Assembly (NCBI GenBank): GCA_051162045.1
Contig: JBISDI010000049.1
From: Anaerozeibacter quisquiliarum
Lineage (GTDB): Bacteria; Bacillota; Clostridia; Christensenellales; Aristaeellaceae
DNA: 25,559 nt
Direction: 5' to 3' (one strand)
Shown here: positions 15,567-22,605 of the stretch, piece after piece
Layout of the letters: the number at the start of each line of letters is the position of its first letter
How positions within the stretch are numbered: the first letter of the stretch is position 1
Program-made: the position numbers and the translations under genes
Notes under the pieces: model-generated
Databases searched by the model: none
What the model saw: the letters and a program-made list of their open reading frames with translations, nothing else
What the model was told of the DNA's origin: nothing

Positions 15567-16267
15567 GCGATCTCCTCCCCCGCAAACACCGGCCCGTCCA
15601 CGCACACGCGCTTGCTGCCAAAGTTCGTCTCGCGCGAGCAGCCCATGCACGCGCCGAAGCCGCAGGCCATGCGCCCCTCGAAACTGAACTGCCCGCGCGG
15701 GCACAGCGCATGCACCGCGCGCATCATCGGCTCGGGCCCGCAGGCGAACACGTAGTCATAATCGAGCGCGGCCATCAGGTCGGTCACCAGCCCCTTCGCG
15801 CCCGCCGACCCGTCGATCGTTATGATATGCACCTCGCCCAGCGCCTCGAACGCGTCCCGCAGGAACACGTCGGCCGCGCTCGCAAAGCCCAGCGCCGCCC
15901 GCGCGCCCGGCAGGGCCTTCATCAGCCTGTACAGCGGCGCGACGCCCAAGCCCCCGCCGACGAGCAACGGCCGCTTTACACCCTCCGGCACGGCGGAGAA
16001 CCCGTTGCCGAGGCCGGTCAGCAGGTCGAGCGACGCGCCCGCCTCCATTTGGGCCAGCCCCTTCGTGCCCTCGCCCAGCACCTTGTAGATCAGCGTCATG
16101 GTCCCGTCCGACCAGTCGCACACCGAGATCGGCCGCCGCAGGTAGCAGCCGGGCACCTTGATGTTAACGAACTGGCCGGGCGCGGTCAGCGCGGACGTGT
16201 CTCCATCCAGCTCCAGCCGGTACACCGTCCGCGCGACCTCGTCATTGCGCGCGATCCGATAGATCAC
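15560..16267 (-). CDS. pyrK: Dihydroorotate dehydrogenase electron transfer subunit
   Basis: A 235-residue FAD/[2Fe-2S] subunit that takes electrons from PyrD to NAD+. Flavin motif 'RRPISVCDW', NAD-binding 'VGGGLGVAPLYRLM', and the C-terminal [2Fe-2S] site Cys202, Cys207, Cys210 and Cys222 in the expected CX4C-X2C-X11C spacing. The start is GTG with GGAGG 7 bp upstream, 26 bp inside the end of pyrC. It ends with TAG. Confidence 0.97.
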   Translation of the reverse strand: MIYRIARNDEVARTVYRLELDGDTSALTAPGQFVNIKVPGCYLRRPISVCDWSDGTMTLIYKVLGEGTKGLAQMEAGASLDLLTGLGNGFSAVPEGVKRPLLVGGGLGVAPLYRLMKALPGARAALGFASAADVFLRDAFEALGEVHIITIDGSAGAKGLVTDLMAALDYDYVFACGPEPMMRAVHALCPRGQFSFEGRMACGFGACMGCSRETNFGSKRVCVDGPVFAGEEIAW

Positions 16268-17528
16268 CGTACACCCTCCTTCCGCCTACCATCGTCATCC
16301 GGCACAGGCCCTTGACCGTCCAGCCCTCGAACGGGGTGGCCCGGCCCATCGAGGCAAAGTCCTTAGGATCGACGGCGTAGGCCCTGTGCAAATCCCATAC
16401 CGCGAAGTCGGCCTCCGCGCCCTCCGTAAGTCCGCCCGGCAGGGCGAACCTGCGCCGGGGCGCGTCGGTCAGCGCGGTCAGCACCACTTCCAGCGGCACC
16501 GTGCCCGGCTCGACGAGCCGCGTATACAACACCGGAAACGCCGTCTCCAACCCCACCACCCCCATCGCGCTGCCGGCAAGGCCCCTGCCCTTTTCCTCGG
16601 CGCTGTGGGGCGCGTGGTCGGTGGCGATCATGTCGACCGTGCCGTCGTTGAGCCCCTCGATCAGCGCGTCGCGGTCGGCGGCGCTGCGCAAGGGCGGGTT
16701 CATCTTGAACCGGCCGTGTTCCTCCATGTCCTCATCGGTCAGGACGAGGTAGTGCGGCGCGGTCTCGCAGCTGACGTCGAGCCCCTCCCGCTTGGCCTCG
16801 CGGATCAGCGTAACGCTCTCCTTCGTCGAGGCGTGGCACAGGTGGTAGCGGCAGCCGATCCGGCGAACCAGCTCCAAATCGCGCGCAAGCTGCCTCCATT
16901 CGCTCTCGGACGGGATGCCTTTGTGCCCGTGCCGGCGGGCATACGCGCCGTCGTGGATGTAGCCGCCGTTTAGCTTCGCCTCGTCCTCGCAATGGGCCGC
17001 CACGATGCCGCCCACCGACCGCACAGCGCGCATGCAGGCGGACATCGCCGCTTCGTCGCGCACGCCGACGCCGTCGTCGGAAAAGCCGGCCACGCAGGGC
17101 GCGAGCGCGGCGTAATCGGCCGGGGCCCCCTCCCCCCTGCGCCCGCGGGTCAGCGCGCCGTAGGGCAGCACACGCACCTGCGCGCCCCGCTCGATCGCAT
17201 CGAGCTGCACCTTCAAGTGCATAAGGTCGTCGGGCGGGGGATCGACGTTGGGCATGGCGCATACGCAGCTGTAGCCGCCGCGCGCCGCCGCGAGGGTGCC
17301 GGTCTCAATCGTCTCCTTATAAGAAAAACCCGGCTCTCGAAGATGCACATGCACGTCTACGAAGCCGGGAACCAATAGCAAATCCTTTAAATTGAACACC
17401 CGATCAAAGCCCATCGGGGAAATGCCGCGCGCCAGGCGATCGATCCGCCCGCCCGACACGGCCACGTCCAGCCGCTCAAGTACCCCCCTGCGGAACACCG
17501 CCGCATTTCTGTACAACGCCCTCATCAT
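16242..17528 (-). CDS. pyrC: Dihydroorotase
   Basis: A 428-residue zinc amidohydrolase closing carbamoyl aspartate to dihydroorotate. Metal and catalytic motifs: 'DVHVHLREPG' (His60, His62), 'AAHCEDE', 'YHLCHASTKES' and 'IATDHAPHS'. This is the Bacillus/clostridial long type (class I). Two ATG codons are adjacent at the start, with GGAGGCGTCGG before them. It is the first gene of the pyr operon and overlaps pyrK by 26 bp. carA/carB for carbamoyl phosphate are not in the window. Confidence 0.97.
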   Translation of the reverse strand: MMRALYRNAAVFRRGVLERLDVAVSGGRIDRLARGISPMGFDRVFNLKDLLLVPGFVDVHVHLREPGFSYKETIETGTLAAARGGYSCVCAMPNVDPPPDDLMHLKVQLDAIERGAQVRVLPYGALTRGRRGEGAPADYAALAPCVAGFSDDGVGVRDEAAMSACMRAVRSVGGIVAAHCEDEAKLNGGYIHDGAYARRHGHKGIPSESEWRQLARDLELVRRIGCRYHLCHASTKESVTLIREAKREGLDVSCETAPHYLVLTDEDMEEHGRFKMNPPLRSAADRDALIEGLNDGTVDMIATDHAPHSAEEKGRGLAGSAMGVVGLETAFPVLYTRLVEPGTVPLEVVLTALTDAPRRRFALPGGLTEGAEADFAVWDLHRAYAVDPKDFASMGRATPFEGWTVKGLCRMTMVGGRRVYGDLSDRAQ

Positions 17529-17533
17529 CCGAC

Positions 17534-17596
17534 GCCTCCGACAAGCATTTCGTGGAATTGTACACTACCCGACCGCGTTTGTCAATTGTCGGAGGC
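17534..17596. promoter_or_regulatory. Inverted repeat bracketing the pyr promoter
   Basis: GCCTCCGACA (17534-17543) and TGTCGGAGGC (17587-17596) are perfect 10-bp reverse complements lying on either side of the pyr promoter. The proximal copy contains the pyrC ribosome site. Placement suggests a repressor pair or looped operator, but chance is not excluded. No protein can be assigned. Confidence 0.4.
17557..17585 (-). promoter_or_regulatory. Promoter of the pyrCKDFEBI operon
   Basis: On the minus strand a perfect TTGACA (17585-17580), a 17-bp spacer and TACAAT (17562-17557). Transcription should begin near 17550, leaving a leader of only about 20 nt before pyrC. That is too short for a PyrR-binding loop and attenuator. 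Confidence 0.85.
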
Positions 17597-17669
17597 CTAT
17601 ATTAACAAGCGCTCTGGCGTCAGGGAACTTTTGGCTGCCCCGCGCGTCGAACGTAGGGGCGCAAGGCGA

Positions 17670-17698
17670 TTGCCCTTTGCGCTTCTTTATGCTATAAT
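17670..17698 (+). promoter_or_regulatory. Extended -10 promoter for the membrane protein gene
   Basis: TTGCCC (17670-17675), 17 bp, perfect TATAAT (17693-17698) preceded by TG one base away (extended -10). It is about 38 bp before the gene start. The -35 lies inside a small GTAGGGGCG-type repeat (17653-17682) whose arms GCGCAA and TTGCGC can pair, so the repeat may have supplied part of the promoter. Confidence 0.7.
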
Positions 17699-17735
17699 GA
17701 TGGTTGCTGTAACCTGCACGGGAAGGTGTAATTGC

Positions 17736-18326
17736 ATGCCGATGTATACCAAGGGCCATGAACGCGACGAAAACCGGGCCATGAATAAGGCGTTCTCCCG
17801 CTCGCTGCTGGGGCTTGTGCTAAGCCCGATCCCTCTTGTCGGGCTGGCGCTGGCCATCGGCGGGTTTATACGCATGATGGTGCGCTTTACCCAGACGCAC
17901 CGGTTAAAGCGCGTCGTGCTCACGATTTTCGCGACGCTTGTGCTGTTGATTTCCATCTTTGTGCTGGGCTGGGAAGTCCATACCTACGCGCAAAACCCCA
18001 ACTTTGTCGCCGACAGCGTGCGCGAGGTATGGAAGAGCGCGTTCGGCGCGGCGCCGCCGTGGGAAGCGACGCCCACGCCGCCGCCCGAGACCTTTGACGA
18101 CTACAAGGACTACGGCGTCGATCCGTTCGCGACCGATCCGGACGCGGACACGAACTCCGGCGCACCCGGCGACTTCGACTCCGATTCCGACTTTGACGAC
18201 GGCGAGCTCGTTCCCTTCCCCGAGGACGAAGCGGCCGACGCGCCCGGCAAGGACCTGTTCAATCAGATGCTCGCCGAAGAAAAAATGGGCGGCGACAAGC
18301 TCCCCCTGCCGAAGGCCGCCCCATAA
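17736..18326 (+). CDS. Unrecognised two-helix membrane protein with acidic C-terminal tail
   Basis: A 196-residue protein I do not recognise. It has a short basic N-terminus, a first hydrophobic helix (about residues 23-43, 'GLVLSPIPLVGLALAIGGFI'), a basic turn ('RFTQTHRLKR'), a second helix (about 54-72), and an outer or cytoplasmic tail. The tail is Pro/Thr-rich ('EATPTPPPETFDD') and then strongly acidic with repeated Asp/Ser ('DFDSDSDFDDGE'). With both ends on the same side, the tail could face either way. The ATG at 17736 has GGAAGG 9 bp ahead and follows a clear promoter; the frame is open further upstream, but only across that promoter. A strong terminator follows, so it is a one-gene unit. 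Function unknown; no enzyme motif is visible. Confidence 0.75.
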   Translation: MPMYTKGHERDENRAMNKAFSRSLLGLVLSPIPLVGLALAIGGFIRMMVRFTQTHRLKRVVLTIFATLVLLISIFVLGWEVHTYAQNPNFVADSVREVWKSAFGAAPPWEATPTPPPETFDDYKDYGVDPFATDPDADTNSGAPGDFDSDSDFDDGELVPFPEDEAADAPGKDLFNQMLAEEKMGGDKLPLPKAAP

Positions 18327-18341
18327 ACCCCCTGAATTTAA

Positions 18342-18376
18342 AGGGCTGCAGCGCCAGGCAAGCGCGCTGCAGCCCT
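18342..18376 (+). terminator. Rho-independent-type terminator hairpin
   Basis: AGGGCTGCAGCGC (18342-18354) and GCGCTGCAGCCCT (18364-18376) form a perfect 13-bp stem with a 9-base loop, 15 bp after the stop codon of the membrane protein gene. Only a short ATTT follows, so termination may be incomplete and allow read-through into the MATE gene. Confidence 0.75.
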
Positions 18377-18468
18377 ATTTCGTATCGATTGCGATCCTCC
18401 GCGCCGCCGGTAAACCCGTATCACCGCGCGATCATCAATACGGCGTGGGCTTGGTCTTTCAGCGCCTT

Positions 18469-18491
18469 CCTCCCGATATGATCGAAGGAGG
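18469..18491 (+). promoter_or_regulatory. Possible hairpin masking the MATE gene ribosome site
   Basis: CCTCC (18469-18473) can pair with the GGAGG of the ribosome site (18487-18491), and CGAT (18474-18477) with ATCG (18481-18484), leaving an ATG loop and a two-A bulge. Such a hairpin would hide the Shine-Dalgarno sequence. No known riboswitch class was recognised in the 115-nt leader, and the pairing is not tested. Confidence 0.3.
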
Positions 18492-18499
18492 TGATGGGC

Positions 18500-19849
18500 G
18501 TGCAGGTCGATATGACCACCGGACAGCCGCTAAAAAGGATGCTGGCGTTTGGCGCGCCTATGCTCATGGGCAGCGCGCTGACGCAGTTGGCGAGCCTCGC
18601 CGACAGCCTGATCGTCGGCCGGGTGGTCGGCGTAAACGCCTTCGCCGCGATCGCGGCCGCCGCGCCGGTGGCGCTGCTGACCCTGGGGCTGCTGATGGGC
18701 TTTTGCAATGGGTTCCTGATCCCGATCGCGCTTTGCGTGGGAGCCGGCGATCGGGACGGCGCCGACCGCTTTGCCTGCGCGGCGCTGATGCTGATCGCGC
18801 TGATGGGCGTGCTCGCGGCGATCCCCTCGGCGGCGCTGGCAAACCGCCTGGTCCTTCTATTTGATACGCCGGCGGACTTGGCGGCAGACGCCGTCCGCTA
18901 CCTGCGCGTGGCGCTGCTCGGCATGCCGATCCCGCTCGTCAACGCGGCGCTGTGGGGCATCCTGCGCGCCGAGGGCGACACCCGCGCGCCGCTCAGGTTC
19001 CAGGCGCTGGCGCTGGGTCTGGGACTTGCGCTGCACGCGGCGCTGGTCGTGGGGCTTGGCATGGGGGTGGCCGGCGCGGCGCTGGCGAACCTGTCTGCCC
19101 AGACCGTATCCTGCGCGCTGTGCGCCCGTCACATGCTGCTGAGGCGTCCGGGCATCGCCCGGCTGATGCGCTTCTTCGTGCGCCGCGACATGGCGGTCAA
19201 GATGCTCAGGTTGGGCGCGCCGATCGCGCTGACCAACCTGATGGCCTCGCTCAGCGCCGCTGTGTTCCAGTTCGCGGTGAACGCGCTGGGCAGCTCGGCG
19301 GTGCTGGCCGTCGCGGTGTCCGACCGGCTGTTTGCGCTGCCGATGATGCCCGCCATGCTGATGGGCAGCGCGTCGGAGGTGTTCGGCAGTCAAAACTGCG
19401 GCGCGAACCGGCCGGATCGGATTCGCGCGGGGGTTACGCAGCTCTACGCACTGATGCTTGCCTTCCTGACGCCCGCGCTCGCGCTGGCGATCGCGCTGCA
19501 CCACCGCTTCATTCCAATGCTGATCGGCGGCGCTTCGCCCCATGTGCTCGCGCTCGCGCGCAGCTATATGCTGCTCAGCGCGCTGGCCGTGCCGTTTCAA
19601 TGCGCCACCAGCATCCTGAAAAACGTGCTGCAAGGCATCGGCCTGCCGCAAAAGGCCGTGATCGCGTCGGTGTACGACCTGCTGGCGCGGCTTATGTGCG
19701 CGCTGTTCGGCACGGCCTATCTGGGCTTCACCGCCATCGGCCTCGCCGCCCCGATCGGCTGGGGCCTGTCCGCGCTGGCGCTGCTGTCACAATATCGCGC
19801 GGCGCTTCCGCACACCTGCCGCACCGCCGGCCGCACCCATGACGGCTGA
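18500..19849 (+). CDS. MATE family efflux transporter
   Basis: A 449-residue inner-membrane protein with about 12 hydrophobic helices, in two related halves. The opening 'DMTTGQPLKRMLAFGAPML' and 'LADSLIVGRVVGVNAFAAIA' are typical of MATE/MatE drug-sodium or drug-proton antiporters of clostridia, and 'FGSQNCGANRPDRIRAG' is the conserved loop in the second half. Substrates vary widely and cannot be told. Possible starts are GTG 18491, ATG 18494 and GTG 18500; the ribosome site GGAGG (18487-18491) overlaps or touches the first two, so GTG 18500, 8 bp away, is favoured. Confidence 0.92.
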   Translation: MQVDMTTGQPLKRMLAFGAPMLMGSALTQLASLADSLIVGRVVGVNAFAAIAAAAPVALLTLGLLMGFCNGFLIPIALCVGAGDRDGADRFACAALMLIALMGVLAAIPSAALANRLVLLFDTPADLAADAVRYLRVALLGMPIPLVNAALWGILRAEGDTRAPLRFQALALGLGLALHAALVVGLGMGVAGAALANLSAQTVSCALCARHMLLRRPGIARLMRFFVRRDMAVKMLRLGAPIALTNLMASLSAAVFQFAVNALGSSAVLAVAVSDRLFALPMMPAMLMGSASEVFGSQNCGANRPDRIRAGVTQLYALMLAFLTPALALAIALHHRFIPMLIGGASPHVLALARSYMLLSALAVPFQCATSILKNVLQGIGLPQKAVIASVYDLLARLMCALFGTAYLGFTAIGLAAPIGWGLSALALLSQYRAALPHTCRTAGRTHDG

Positions 19850-19896
19850 GCAATGCGTTATACGGGTTGCGGGCCTCTGACAGCCGCCCCTGCGGG

Positions 19897-20115
19897 TTAT
19901 ACCCCCCTATGGATTTCGGTCGCGCAGGACTCGACGGCCTGATCCTCGAGGTTCGCGATGGGCGCGCCGGTGCGGACGCTCTCGACGCCGCCCACGCAGC
20001 CGGCCTCGCCACTGCAAACCCGTAAGACCGGGACCGTCCGGTCGCTCGGCGCGTTCGGTCGGAATGTAAAGCCATCGCCGCTGCGCCCGGTGAGAAATTT
20101 GCCCATTGACTGCAT
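19897..20115 (-). CDS. Small DUF1508 / YegP-like protein
   Basis: A 72-residue protein that I match to the DUF1508 (YegP) family. 'MGKFLTGRSGDGFTF' corresponds to the usual GKF...GF.F opening strand, and 'GGVESVRTGAPIANLEDQ' to the family's conserved 'GIESV+.NAPIA..EDQ' end. Family members are single or tandem beta-beta-alpha units of unknown biochemical role. GGGAGG precedes two possible ATGs, 20115 (3 bp away, too close) and 20106 (12 bp away, matching the family start), so the true protein may be 69 residues. A strong promoter stands about 25 bp upstream. It converges on the MATE gene and diverges from the GntR gene. The middle ('SDRTVPVLRVCSGEAGC') is diverged and has two cysteines. Confidence 0.8.
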   Translation of the reverse strand: MQSMGKFLTGRSGDGFTFRPNAPSDRTVPVLRVCSGEAGCVGGVESVRTGAPIANLEDQAVESCATEIHRGV

Positions 20116-20138
20116 ACGCCTCCCGCATATTTGTGGGA

Positions 20139-20167
20139 ACTATATCATTATCAAAAATAATCGTCAA
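20139..20167 (-). promoter_or_regulatory. Promoter of the DUF1508 gene
   Basis: Minus strand TTGACG (20167-20162), 17-bp AT-rich spacer, TATAGT (20144-20139). It is back to back with the GntR promoter; only 8 bp separate the two -35 boxes, so one bound regulator could affect both. Confidence 0.75.
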
Positions 20168-20175
20168 GAATGCCA

Positions 20176-20225
20176 TTGACATCCCGGCTCATATGAGTAT
20201 AATATTAATTAACCTATATGATAGG
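20176..20225 (+). promoter_or_regulatory. Consensus promoter and likely operators of the GntR-transporter operon
   Basis: TTGACA (20176-20181), 16 bp, TATAAT (20198-20203): both hexamers perfect. The spacer holds the perfect palindrome CTCATATGAG (20188-20197), and just after the expected start point is CCTAT-ATG-ATAGG (20213-20225). A promoter this strong with palindromes inside it is what one expects for a gene kept off by a repressor, most simply the GntR protein it encodes. Confidence 0.75.
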
Positions 20226-20248
20226 TGACAGCTCATGCCGAGAGGGCG

Positions 20249-20941
20249 ATGACCATCGACCGAATTGAGAAGGTGGATCTGCAGGCGCAGATTATCCAGG
20301 AGATCAAGAAGCATATCTACGTAAACCAGCTGACGCCCGGCGATCCGCTGCCATCGCAGGCCAGCATCGCGGAGTTGGTGGGCGCGAGCCGCGCGTCGGT
20401 GCGCGAGGCCCTCAAAACGATGGAGGCGCACGGCCTGCTCCGCGTGTTCAACGGCAAGGGCATCTACATCGAAAACGTGGACACCTCGTTTTTCGTGGGC
20501 GAGTTGAACAAGGGCTACCTGCTGCGGCAGCTGGTGGACGCGCTCGGCGTGCGCAAGGCGCTCGAGGGCATGGCGGTGGAGGAATGCACGCGGCGCGCGA
20601 CCGACGAGCAATTGAGCGCGCTGTCGCGGCTGCTGTCCAAGGTGGAACAGCGCTACGCGCGCGGCGAGGATCAGTCCGAGTTCGACCTCAAGTTCCATCA
20701 GAAGCTGGTGTCGCTGTCGGGCAACGCGCTGCTGACGCACATGCTCAAGAACCTGCTGAGGAATTCAAGCGGCATCTGGAACATCGAAAGCCCGGACTTG
20801 GCGGTCATCCTGCGCGCCTCGATCCCGGCGCACCGCGTGATGATGGAGCGGATGCTCGCGCGCGACGCGGCAGGCGCGGCCCGGGTGCACCACGACTACA
20901 TGAGCCGCGAAATCGAGCTGATTCGTGAGATCGAAACCTAG
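20249..20941 (+). CDS. GntR-family transcriptional regulator, FadR subfamily (FCD domain)
   Basis: A 230-residue regulator. Residues about 10-75 are the winged helix ('LPSQASIAELVGASRASVREALKTMEAHGLL' region, wing 'VFNGKGIYIE'). Residues about 90-225 are an FCD effector domain with its metal-site pattern: Asp and His in 'FDLKFHQKLVSLSGN', His in 'IPAHRVMMERM' and in 'RVHHDYM'. FCD proteins bind small carboxylates or sugar acids, often with a metal. A GTG at 20225 is in frame, but lies inside the operator-like palindrome and lacks a ribosome site; ATG 20249 follows GAGAGGG. It lies 57 bp upstream of the binding-protein gene and is probably its regulator. Confidence 0.92.
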   Translation: MTIDRIEKVDLQAQIIQEIKKHIYVNQLTPGDPLPSQASIAELVGASRASVREALKTMEAHGLLRVFNGKGIYIENVDTSFFVGELNKGYLLRQLVDALGVRKALEGMAVEECTRRATDEQLSALSRLLSKVEQRYARGEDQSEFDLKFHQKLVSLSGNALLTHMLKNLLRNSSGIWNIESPDLAVILRASIPAHRVMMERMLARDAAGAARVHHDYMSREIELIREIET

Positions 20942-20998
20942 GCCGCCGGAACCGAACGGCCTTGGAATAATGCGCAAAAAGGCAAAGGAGGATTGTCC

Positions 20999-22294
20999 AT
21001 GAAAACCAGACGCCTACTGCTCGTGTTCCTCGCGGTCGCGTTGATCGCCACTATGGCGCCGGTCGGGGCGCTCGCAAGCGCCCCGGTGAAGCTGACGATG
21101 GTTGAAAGCCTGACCAGCCCCGCCCGCACCGCCACGATCCGCCGGCTGCTCGACAAGTTCGAAGCGGCCAACCCCGGCATCACGGTCGATCTGATCTCTC
21201 CCCCGCTCGACAACGCCGACGATAAGATCGCCCAGATGCTGATGCAGCAGCAGCCGCTCGACGTGCTCGAGGTGCGCGAGCAGACCGCCACGCAGTTCAT
21301 CACCAATCGGTTCATCCAGGACATGGACGCGCGCGTGGCAAACTGGGCGAGCAAGGACCAGCTGCTCAAGGTCGCCCAGGACGACATCACCCGGATCGGC
21401 GGCAAGGCCTACCTGATCCCCTACGGCTTCTATCAGAGGATCCTGTTCTACAACGTCAAGGCGTTTGAGGCGGCCGGGCTTAAGCCGCCGACGACCTTTG
21501 CGCAGCTGCACGACATCGGCGCAAAGCTCGTCGATCCCGCGAAGGGCAAGTACGGCTACTCGTTCCGCGGCGGCGCGGGCGGCCAGTGGTACGCCGACAT
21601 GCAAATCCAGGCCTACACGCCGAGCGATATCGACGCCAACGAGGCCTACTTCTTCGCGGACGGCTCCACGATCTTTGGGACGCCCGAGGCGCTTAGCGCG
21701 CTGAACGACTACGTAGCGCTGTATCAGGACGCCTCCCCGCCCGACTCGCTCAACTGGTCCTACACCGAGATGGTCGAGGCCTTCGTGTCCGGCGTCACGC
21801 AGATCCTGATCCAGGACCCCGAGGTCATCGCGGTCTGCCAGGAGCGTATGCCCGAGGGCGAGTGGGCTACCGCGCCGCTGCCGGTGGGCCCGACGGGCAA
21901 GAGCTACGGCCCGATGGGCTACGCGGGCTGGGGCATGACTTCCTATTCCCAGCATCCCGATGAGGCGTGGAAGCTGATCGAGTTCTTGTCGAGCGAGGAA
22001 AGCAACCTGACCTTCTGCAAGGAGTCGGGCCTGCTGCCGATCTACGCCTCCGCCGCACAAGACCCGTTCTTCGGCACCGGCGCCTACGCGCCCTACATGT
22101 CGATGAACGCCCAGCCCGACGTGTGGATCTGCGCGGTCGCTCCGCAGCAGTATCAGGGCTGGGGCGCGTACATGAAGCGCGCCAACGACGACCTGCAGCG
22201 TCTGCTGACCGGCTCCATGACGGCCGAGCAGGTGCTTGAGGGCTGGAACGAGTACTGGGTCGACCAGCGGGCGAACGCGAAGAAGGCCGGCTAG
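20999..22294 (+). CDS. ABC transporter substrate-binding protein, CUT1 / UgpB-MalE family
   Basis: A 431-residue secreted binding protein of the extracellular solute-binding family 1. Signal peptide: 'KTRRLLLVFLAVALIATM' ending 'GALASA', with a type I site and no lipobox cysteine. Mature family marks: 'LLDKFEAANPGITVDLISP', 'QPLDVLEV', 'YLIPYGFYQRILFYNVKAFEAAGL', 'PPTTFAQL', a conserved 'GWGMTSYSQHPDEAWKLIEFL' block late, and 'ESGLLPIY'. A TTG two codons upstream overlaps AAAGGAGG, so ATG 20999 is the start. Ligands in this family are oligosaccharides, polyols or glycerol-3-phosphate; the ligand here is not known. It follows the GntR gene and precedes the two permeases, from which a 311-bp gap with a strong hairpin divides it. 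Confidence 0.93.
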   Translation: MKTRRLLLVFLAVALIATMAPVGALASAPVKLTMVESLTSPARTATIRRLLDKFEAANPGITVDLISPPLDNADDKIAQMLMQQQPLDVLEVREQTATQFITNRFIQDMDARVANWASKDQLLKVAQDDITRIGGKAYLIPYGFYQRILFYNVKAFEAAGLKPPTTFAQLHDIGAKLVDPAKGKYGYSFRGGAGGQWYADMQIQAYTPSDIDANEAYFFADGSTIFGTPEALSALNDYVALYQDASPPDSLNWSYTEMVEAFVSGVTQILIQDPEVIAVCQERMPEGEWATAPLPVGPTGKSYGPMGYAGWGMTSYSQHPDEAWKLIEFLSSEESNLTFCKESGLLPIYASAAQDPFFGTGAYAPYMSMNAQPDVWICAVAPQQYQGWGAYMKRANDDLQRLLTGSMTAEQVLEGWNEYWVDQRANAKKAG

Positions 22295-22477
22295 CGGAGG
22301 CTGTAACGCCAGGTAACCGCCGATTGATTCGGGCGTTGGCTGACGAGGGGATTTCCCGTCCGATCGTTGCTGCAAAATGCGCGGGCATAGCGGCGCTACG
22401 TCAAGCGTTTCGCAGAAACGAGCCGGCGGAAAAGCACCCGCCAGACAGCGTCGGAATAGACCGGCGGCTACCTGGGG

Positions 22478-22549
22478 GCAATCCCCCTTGCCACCCTCCG
22501 ACGCGCCCCCCTCCGGATGGGCACGTCAGAGGGTGGCAAGGGGGATTGC
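22478..22549. repeat. Long inverted repeat (26-bp arms) in the gap between binding protein and permease
   Basis: Arms 22478-22503 and 22524-22549 are reverse complements at 25 of 26 positions, with a 20-base loop. There is no T-run after it, so it is not a normal terminator; it looks like a palindromic repeat element. Lying inside the operon, it would form a very stable RNA hairpin 3' of the binding-protein message. The rest of the 22295-22605 gap shows no gene. Confidence 0.85.
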
Positions 22550-22605
22550 ATAACACACCTTCTTGGTGTTACTGCCTCGGCCAATTCAAACGAGGAGGGC
22601 GGCGC

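Noticed and set aside
14877..15755. Plus-strand open frame opposite pyrD/pyrK
   Set aside because: Complement of two certain genes, with no ribosome site or domain.
18377..18490. Known riboswitch upstream of the MATE gene
   Set aside because: I could not match any known riboswitch core; only the local Shine-Dalgarno pairing is visible.
22324..22605. N-terminal extension of the MalF-type permease
   Set aside because: The extra 94 codons read through the hairpin element, have no ribosome site and precede a perfect start signal at 22606.
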